Source of the DNA: Deltaproteobacteria bacterium
GTDB lineage: Bacteria > Myxococcota_A > UBA9160 > SZUA-336
DNA length: 10,662 nucleotides
NCBI GenBank assembly: GCA_030624945.1
Contig: JAUXJB010000035.1
Coordinates: 1 to 10,662, forward strand
Direction: 5' to 3'
This document shows positions 6,820 through 10,662 of the stretch, piece by piece. The notes under the pieces are model-generated. The model was given only the letters and a program-made list of their open reading frames with translations, had not been told where the DNA came from and did no database searches. Each line of letters begins with the position of its first letter. The stretch's first letter is position 1. A program made the translations under genes and the position numbers.

Positions 6820-8133
6820 ATGCCGAACGTCGTATGTGTCGGGGCCCAGTGGGGCGATGAGGGCAAAGGTAAGGTCGTCGACAGCCTGAGCGCCCGGGCG
6901 GATGTGGTCGTGCGCTTCCAGGGCGGACCCAACGCGGGGCACACGCTCGTGGTGGACGGCGAGACGACGATTCTCCACCTGATCCCCTCGGGGATTCTCG
7001 TTCCGAGGACCCTGAACCTGATCGGCCCCGGCGTCGTCGTCGATCCCGAGGTGCTGTTCACCGAGCTGGCTGGGCTTCGCTCCCAGGGTCTCGAGATCTC
7101 GCGCGAGCGCCTGCGCGTCTCGGACCGCGCGCACGTGATCTTCCCCGTGCACAGCGCGCTCGACAAGGCGCGCGAGGAGATCCGGTCCATCGCGATCGGA
7201 ACGACCGGGCGCGGCATCGGACCGGCCTACGAGAGCCGCGTTGCCCGCACGGGAATTCGCGTTCACGACCTCTTGGAACCCGATACCCTCGCCGAGCGCG
7301 TGCGGGTCGCCCTGACGGAGCGGAACTTCCTGTTGGAGAAGCTCTACGGCTGGCCTCCCGCCGACGAGGGCGAGATGGCCGAGCGGGCCTACGCATGGGG
7401 TGAGCAGCTCGCGCCCTACGTCGACGACACGGGGGTCACGCTCGACCGGGCGCTGCGCGCGGGCAAGTCGGTCCTGCTCGAGGGGGCCCAGGGGACCCTG
7501 CTCGACATCGACCACGGGACGTACCCCTATGTCACCTCATCGACCACGCTCGCCGGCGGAGCCTGTGCGGGCGCGGGTATCGGGCCCACCCGACTCGACT
7601 ACGTCCTCGGCATTTCCAAGGCGTATACGACGCGCGTAGGGGGCGGGCCCTTCCCGACGGAGGACACCGGGCCCGCGGGTCAGCACCTGGGGACGGTCGG
7701 TCGCGAGTTTGGTGCCACGACCGGGCGCAAGCGGCGCTGCGGCTGGCTCGATCTCGTCGTTCTGCGCCACGCGGTCCGGGTGAACGGGCTGACGGGTCTG
7801 GCGCTCACCAACCTCGATGTGCTGACCGGCCTCTCCGAGGTAAAGGTCTGCATCGGCTATCGCGTGCAGGGCAAGCAGCTCCAGGATTTCCCGGCCAGCA
7901 TCGGGCTCCTCGAACGCTGCGAACCCGTGTACCGCACGTTCCGGGGCTGGGCCGAGTCGATCGAGGAAGCTCGCTCGATGGACGATCTGCCCCAGGCGGC
8001 GCGCGACTACATCCGCTGGATCGAGGACGCCGTCGAGATTCCCGTGGATCTGCTCGGCGTGGGCCCGGACCGGGACGCCCTGATCGAGCGCGCGAACCCC
8101 TTTGACATGGTGCGGCCGCCGCGGCGCTTCTGA
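6820..8133 (+). CDS. purA: Adenylosuccinate synthetase
   Basis: This enzyme uses GTP to couple IMP and aspartate into adenylosuccinate, the first committed step to AMP. The 437 residues match the usual length and the numbering tracks E. coli PurA closely. Residues include GDEGKGK (12-18) with catalytic Asp13, GPNAGHT with His41, GTTGRGIGPAY (from 127), the QGTLLDIDHGTYPYVTSS block (224-241), and TTGRKRRCGWLD with Arg303 and Arg305. The guanine-binding segment reads TNLDVL, with Asp333 kept but Asn331 where E. coli has Lys331. ATG 6820 is 3 nt after the serA stop. No strong Shine-Dalgarno is visible, so translation is probably coupled to serA. It is the last gene of the operon. Confidence 0.97.
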   Translation: MPNVVCVGAQWGDEGKGKVVDSLSARADVVVRFQGGPNAGHTLVVDGETTILHLIPSGILVPRTLNLIGPGVVVDPEVLFTELAGLRSQGLEISRERLRVSDRAHVIFPVHSALDKAREEIRSIAIGTTGRGIGPAYESRVARTGIRVHDLLEPDTLAERVRVALTERNFLLEKLYGWPPADEGEMAERAYAWGEQLAPYVDDTGVTLDRALRAGKSVLLEGAQGTLLDIDHGTYPYVTSSTTLAGGACAGAGIGPTRLDYVLGISKAYTTRVGGGPFPTEDTGPAGQHLGTVGREFGATTGRKRRCGWLDLVVLRHAVRVNGLTGLALTNLDVLTGLSEVKVCIGYRVQGKQLQDFPASIGLLERCEPVYRTFRGWAESIEEARSMDDLPQAARDYIRWIEDAVEIPVDLLGVGPDRDALIERANPFDMVRPPRRF

Positions 8134-8153
8134 GCCCGGAACAGGACACTAGC

Positions 8154-8178
8154 GGCGGCGTCCACCCGGACGGCCGCC
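8154..8178 (+). terminator. GC-rich hairpin after purA, possible operon terminator
   Basis: GGCGGCGTCC (8154-8163) pairs with GGACG-CCGCC (8168-8178) around the loop ACCC, giving 10 bp with one bulged G (8173). It begins 20 nt after the purA stop and before the tRNA gene. There is no T tract after it (ACCCCCCGC follows), so it may be only a 3'-end stabilising stem or a weak terminator. The rest of 8179-8254 shows a TATACC at 8203 and a TACCTT at 8243-8248. The second would place a start at about the tRNA 5' end, but no -35 box is visible. Confidence 0.35.
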
Positions 8179-8254
8179 ACCCCCCGCATGCTCCCTCACG
8201 AGTATACCGACCGGTGGGCTCGCCCCGGTCCCGCGATCTGGGTACCTTCGACCT

Positions 8255-8329
8255 GCGGCCTTAGCTCAGTGGTAGAGCAGCGGGCTTTTAACCCGTCGGT
8301 CGTCGGTTCGACCCCGACAGGCCGCACCA
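8255..8329 (+). tRNA. tRNA-Lys (anticodon UUU)
   Basis: A complete cloverleaf can be drawn. The acceptor stem is GCGGCCT (8255-8261) with AGGCCGC (8319-8325). The D arm contains AGCTCAGTGGTAGAGC. The anticodon stem GCGGG (8280-8284)/CCCGT (8292-8296) closes the loop CTTTTAA, which places anticodon TTT at 8287-8289. The T arm is GTCGG-TTCGACC-CCGAC (8302-8318). Discriminator A8326 and an encoded CCA (8327-8329) finish the gene. UUU reads both lysine codons. It lies 121 nt after purA and ends 18 nt before the stop of the opposing NTF2-like gene. Confidence 0.97.
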
Positions 8330-8347
8330 CGCAAGCTCATGGAATCG

Positions 8348-8758
8348 CTAGTCGAGTGTCGCGGGCTCGGACTCCCCCACGATGGTCGCGATCTTCCAGC
8401 CGTCGTCCAGCTTCAACATCAGGTAGGCCGCGCGGATGTTCTCCGTGGCGCGGCCGTCCGGGCCGACTCGCTGATAGCTCAGCTGATTGACGGCGGCCTT
8501 CGAGAGCAGGGGGATGATCCTCATGTCGAGAGTTGCGCCCCTCGCGGCGCCCGCCTCTCGGGCCTCCTGGACCCAACTCTGGCACTTCTTCAGACAGGTC
8601 TCCCGGTCGGGAATCGCGATCCAGTTGACGCCGTCCCAGATGCAGGCGGGGAAGGTGAACTGCTCGGCGTAGGCCTCCGCATCCCCCTTCTCGAACGCAG
8701 CGAGGTAGGCGTGCAGTCGGGCCTCGATGGCCTTCTGGTCCTCGGAGCTGATCAGCAC
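8348..8758 (-). CDS. NTF2-like / SnoaL-like domain protein
   Basis: The protein has 136 residues and no signal peptide, so it is probably cytoplasmic. The start is GTG 8758, decided by a perfect AGGAGG (8772-8767 on this strand) 8 nt upstream. The layout matches the cone-shaped NTF2-like fold: an N-terminal helix with the common phrase AYLAAFEKGDAEAYAEQF (about 17-34), a middle strand-helix section (DRETCLKKCQSWV), and final strands of the type AAYLMLKLDDGWKIATIV. Members of this fold act as ketosteroid-isomerase-like enzymes, cyclases or small-ligand binders. No catalytic set is obvious here, so the function is open. It is divergent from the phosphotriesterase-family gene across 140 nt and convergent with tRNA-Lys. 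Two Cys lie close together (CLKKC). Confidence 0.82.
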   Translation of the reverse strand: MLISSEDQKAIEARLHAYLAAFEKGDAEAYAEQFTFPACIWDGVNWIAIPDRETCLKKCQSWVQEAREAGAARGATLDMRIIPLLSKAAVNQLSYQRVGPDGRATENIRAAYLMLKLDDGWKIATIVGESEPATLD

Positions 8759-8821
8759 GGGCGGGTCCTCCTAGCGCTGACGATCTTATCGAATCGGGAC
8801 CAGAGGGGGGTGCGATCGGGG

Positions 8822-8852
8822 TAGACTACGCACGGGCATATTGGCGGTGCGT
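8822..8852 (+). promoter_or_regulatory. Possible promoter -10 and adjacent inverted repeat upstream of the phosphotriesterase-family gene
   Basis: TAGACT at 8822-8827 resembles a -10 box, but no -35 box is visible at the right spacing. Directly after it, ACGCAC (8828-8833) and GTGCGT (8847-8852) form a 6-bp inverted repeat with 13 nt between the arms, sitting where a transcript would start. This could be an operator or a leader hairpin. The repeat is short enough to be chance. Confidence 0.25.
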
Positions 8853-8898
8853 TGGGACCCGGCTTCTGCGTTCGCTGCGGTCCTCGGGGAGGGGCAGG

Positions 8899-9894
8899 AT
8901 GGCACAGGTCAACACCGTGCTCGGGCCGGTCGCTGCTGCGAGCCTGGGCCAGACACTGATGCACGAGCACATCTTCGTTCTGAGCCCGGAGATCGAGAAG
9001 TGGCCCACCGGCGAGGGCCTCGAGAGTTCCGAGGAATGGGATGAAGAGCGGCGGATGGCCCAGGCGATCGAGAAGCTGCGCGATCTGAGGGACCACGGCA
9101 TCGGCACCCTCGTAGATCTCACGGTGATCGGGCTGGGTCGAGACACGAAGCGCATCCTGCGGGTGGCCCGGGCCGTGCCGGAGATCAACGTCGTGGTGGC
9201 CACGGGCCTGTACACCTACAACGAGCTCCCCTTCTACTTTAGATTCCGCGGCCCCGGCACATTGCTGGGCGGGCCGGAGCGGATGACCGAGATGTGGGTT
9301 CGGGACATCGAGAAGGGGATTGGCAACACGGGTGTCAAGCCCGGGCTGCTCAAGTGCGCTACGGACCTCGAGGGCCTGACTCCGGGCGTGGAGCGCGTCT
9401 TGCGGACCGTCGCCCAGGCGCACCGCCGAACCGGCATCCCCATCACGACCCACACGCCGATTCCACCCGAGCCCTGGGGTCTGGAGCAGCAGCGGATCTT
9501 TCGCGAGGAGGGTGTCGACCTCACCCAGGTCGTGATCGGGCACACCGGAGGGACCTCGGATCTCGACTACGCGCAGCGGCTGATGGACAACGGGTCGTTC
9601 ATCGGAATGGACCGCTTCGGGATGACGACATTCAGCTTCGAGGAGACCGTCGGCTTCGTCGCAGGACTGTGCGAACGCGGATACGCCGGACAGATGGTGC
9701 TGAGCCACGACGCCCAGTGCTACGGCGATTGGTTCGATCCGTCGATGCTGGAGTCCCTGCCCGACTGGCGCTGGACCCACATCTCGGAGGATGTCCTGCC
9801 CGCGCTCCGCAAGGCGGGCGTGAGCGAAGAGCAGATCCTCCAGATGATGGTGGAGAACCCCGCGAAGTGCCTGAGCCCTTGCGATCCCTACTGA
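8899..9894 (+). CDS. Phosphotriesterase-family metal-dependent hydrolase
   Basis: This 331-residue TIM-barrel enzyme belongs to the amidohydrolase superfamily, phosphotriesterase branch. All six expected ligands of the two-metal centre are visible: His22 and His24 in MHEHIF, the carbamylated lysine Lys152 in LLKCATD, His185 in ITTHT, His215 in VIGHTGG, and Asp271 in LSHDAQ. The start ATG 8899 has GGAGG (8888-8892) 6 nt upstream. No signal peptide is seen, so it should be cytoplasmic. The family includes phosphotriesterases, lactonases (PLL) and carboxyl-ester or amide hydrolases; many members called phosphotriesterase are lactonases in practice. The substrate cannot be assigned. It is divergent from the NTF2-like gene and 90 nt upstream of a molybdopterin oxidoreductase on the same strand. 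Confidence 0.92.
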   Translation: MAQVNTVLGPVAAASLGQTLMHEHIFVLSPEIEKWPTGEGLESSEEWDEERRMAQAIEKLRDLRDHGIGTLVDLTVIGLGRDTKRILRVARAVPEINVVVATGLYTYNELPFYFRFRGPGTLLGGPERMTEMWVRDIEKGIGNTGVKPGLLKCATDLEGLTPGVERVLRTVAQAHRRTGIPITTHTPIPPEPWGLEQQRIFREEGVDLTQVVIGHTGGTSDLDYAQRLMDNGSFIGMDRFGMTTFSFEETVGFVAGLCERGYAGQMVLSHDAQCYGDWFDPSMLESLPDWRWTHISEDVLPALRKAGVSEEQILQMMVENPAKCLSPCDPY

Positions 9895-9918
9895 CAACGT
9901 TGGTCCCGAGCGTAGGCG

Positions 9919-9945
9919 TTGCGAGGGCTGGCTCTTTGATAGACT
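9919..9945 (+). promoter_or_regulatory. Candidate promoter of the molybdopterin oxidoreductase gene
   Basis: TTGCGA (9919-9924) and TAGACT (9940-9945) are separated by 15 nt, slightly short for a sigma70-type promoter. A start near 9952 would give a leader of about 33 nt containing the ribosome site GAGGT (9973-9977). The match is modest, and co-transcription with the upstream hydrolase gene is also possible. Confidence 0.3.
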
Positions 9946-9984
9946 CGGGAGCGGAAACCCCGTCACATCGGTGAGGTCGAGCTG

Positions 9985-10662
9985 ATGATCGAGACGCACA
10001 GAACTTTCTGCCGCTTCTGTCACGCCCTCTGCGGCATCGAGGCGGATGTCGAGGACAACAAGCTGATCGCCGTGCGCGGGGACCGGGAGAACGTCATCTC
10101 GCTGGGCTACACCTGCGTGAAGGGGCGCGAGCTGCCGGACCAGCACAACCACCCCGACCGCCTGCGCAGCACCGTGAAGCGGATGTCGGACGGAACCTTC
10201 CGGGAGATCCCCAGTGAACTGGCGCTGGACGAGATCGCCGGGAAGCTGCAGGAGATCATCGATCGCGACGGCCCGCGGGCCGTGGCCTTGTACGCCGGAA
10301 CTCATGGGTTGTTCAGCTCCGCGGCATCCCTGAACATCTCCTGGATCCGCGCCATCGACTCACCCAACTACTTCACGCCCAATACCATCGACCAGCCCTC
10401 GCAAGCCACCGCCTGGGCGCGGCACGGTTCCTGGGACGCTGGTGTGAATCGCTTCCAGGACTCCGACGTGCTGATGTTCGTCGGCAACAATCCCGGCGTG
10501 TCGGCCTTCTCGCGCGACGGCGGTCCGCCGTTTGCCAATGGCTTCAGGTCCCATCGGGACGCGAAACGGCGCGGAATGAAGATCATCGCCATCGACCCGC
10601 GCCGGACGGAGCTGGCGAGACGCGCCGATATCCACCTCCAGGTGAAGCCAGGGGAGGCCCCC
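9985..10662 (+). CDS. Molybdopterin (bis-MGD) oxidoreductase, N-terminal part, cut by window end
   Basis: The first 226 codons are open to the window edge; full-length members are usually 650-800 residues. ATG 9985 is preceded by GAGGT with 7-nt spacing. The N-terminus has the iron-sulfur motif of the DMSO-reductase superfamily: Cys9, Cys12, Cys16 and Cys44 (CRFCHALC...TCVKGR), binding one [4Fe-4S]. The second region shows family features such as VGNNPGVSAFS and IIAIDPRRTELARRAD, a nucleotide-cofactor-binding segment. There is no Tat signal, so it is likely cytoplasmic. After Cys44 there is no Cys and no in-frame TGA in the visible part. The segment where formate dehydrogenase carries Sec and NapA carries Cys reads NTIDQPSQ (133-140), so the metal ligand may be Asp or another residue. 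Superfamily is certain; the substrate is unknown. Confidence 0.92.
   Translation, partial: MIETHRTFCRFCHALCGIEADVEDNKLIAVRGDRENVISLGYTCVKGRELPDQHNHPDRLRSTVKRMSDGTFREIPSELALDEIAGKLQEIIDRDGPRAVALYAGTHGLFSSAASLNISWIRAIDSPNYFTPNTIDQPSQATAWARHGSWDAGVNRFQDSDVLMFVGNNPGVSAFSRDGGPPFANGFRSHRDAKRRGMKIIAIDPRRTELARRADIHLQVKPGEAP

Noticed and set aside
4336..7515. A 1059-codon open frame on the minus strand across the aminotransferase, serA and purA
   Set aside because: It runs antisense to three genes with full sets of catalytic motifs. Its composition (rich in Asp, His, Arg, Leu, Val) and lack of domains match a codon-bias shadow in GC-rich DNA.
8188..8490. A 100-codon plus-strand frame over the tRNA
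   Set aside because: It reads through tRNA-Lys; the CGLSSVVEQRAFNPSVVGS phrase is a well-known false translation of tRNA genes.
9895..9902. Palindrome CAACGTTG just after the hydrolase stop
   Set aside because: It is eight bases with no loop and no T tract, too short to call a terminator or operator.
8752..10305. A 517-codon minus-strand frame opposite the hydrolase and Mo/W genes
   Set aside because: It is antisense to two genes with conserved metal-binding motifs and has no recognisable domain.

Overview
The window is GC-rich bacterial chromosomal DNA with closely packed genes. It opens in the last part of a 23S rRNA gene, followed by 5S rRNA and a strong rRNA terminator. The downstream protein genes are mostly central metabolism: shikimate pathway (aroA), serine biosynthesis (class V aminotransferase plus long-form serA) and AMP synthesis (purA). 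A tRNA-Lys(UUU), an NTF2-like protein, a phosphotriesterase-family hydrolase and the start of a molybdopterin oxidoreductase follow. Base composition, frequent GTG starts, a TPR/propeller lipoprotein and the aminotransferase-serA-purA cluster suggest a deltaproteobacterium-like lineage (Myxococcota, Desulfobacterota or Binatota type). That placement is inference. I see no transposase, integrase, CRISPR array or phage gene, so this looks like core chromosome.

Layout. 1-171: 23S rRNA 3' end. 172-269: 23S-5S spacer with two competing hairpins. 270-384: 5S rRNA. 395-440: intrinsic terminator. 449-601 (-): a possible 50-residue membrane protein with its own Shine-Dalgarno. 791-2626 (+): a 611-residue lipoprotein with TPR-like repeats and a C-terminal LVIVD-type beta-propeller. 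2623-3882 (-): aroA, whose stop codon overlaps that of the lipoprotein gene. 3883-4053: a divergent promoter region. 4054-8133 (+): a tight operon of aminotransferase, serA and purA with 3-nt gaps. 8255-8329 (+): tRNA-Lys. 8348-8758 (-): NTF2/SnoaL-like protein. 8899-9894 (+): phosphotriesterase-family metalloenzyme. 9985-10662 (+): N-terminal 226 residues of a bis-MGD molybdenum or tungsten oxidoreductase, cut by the window edge.

How the parts relate. SerA oxidises 3-phosphoglycerate and the adjacent aminotransferase is the obvious candidate to aminate the resulting 3-phosphohydroxypyruvate, so these two genes plausibly form the first two steps of serine synthesis. PurA is probably co-transcribed because biosynthetic genes are grouped here. 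The last three genes look like an accessory catabolic or detoxification neighbourhood, but their substrates cannot be read from sequence.

I did not find a convincing new multi-gene system. The points most worth a second look are the Mo/W enzyme that lacks Cys or Sec where the metal ligand is expected, the TPR plus propeller lipoprotein, the small membrane ORF behind the rRNA terminator, and the class V aminotransferase apparently standing in for SerC.
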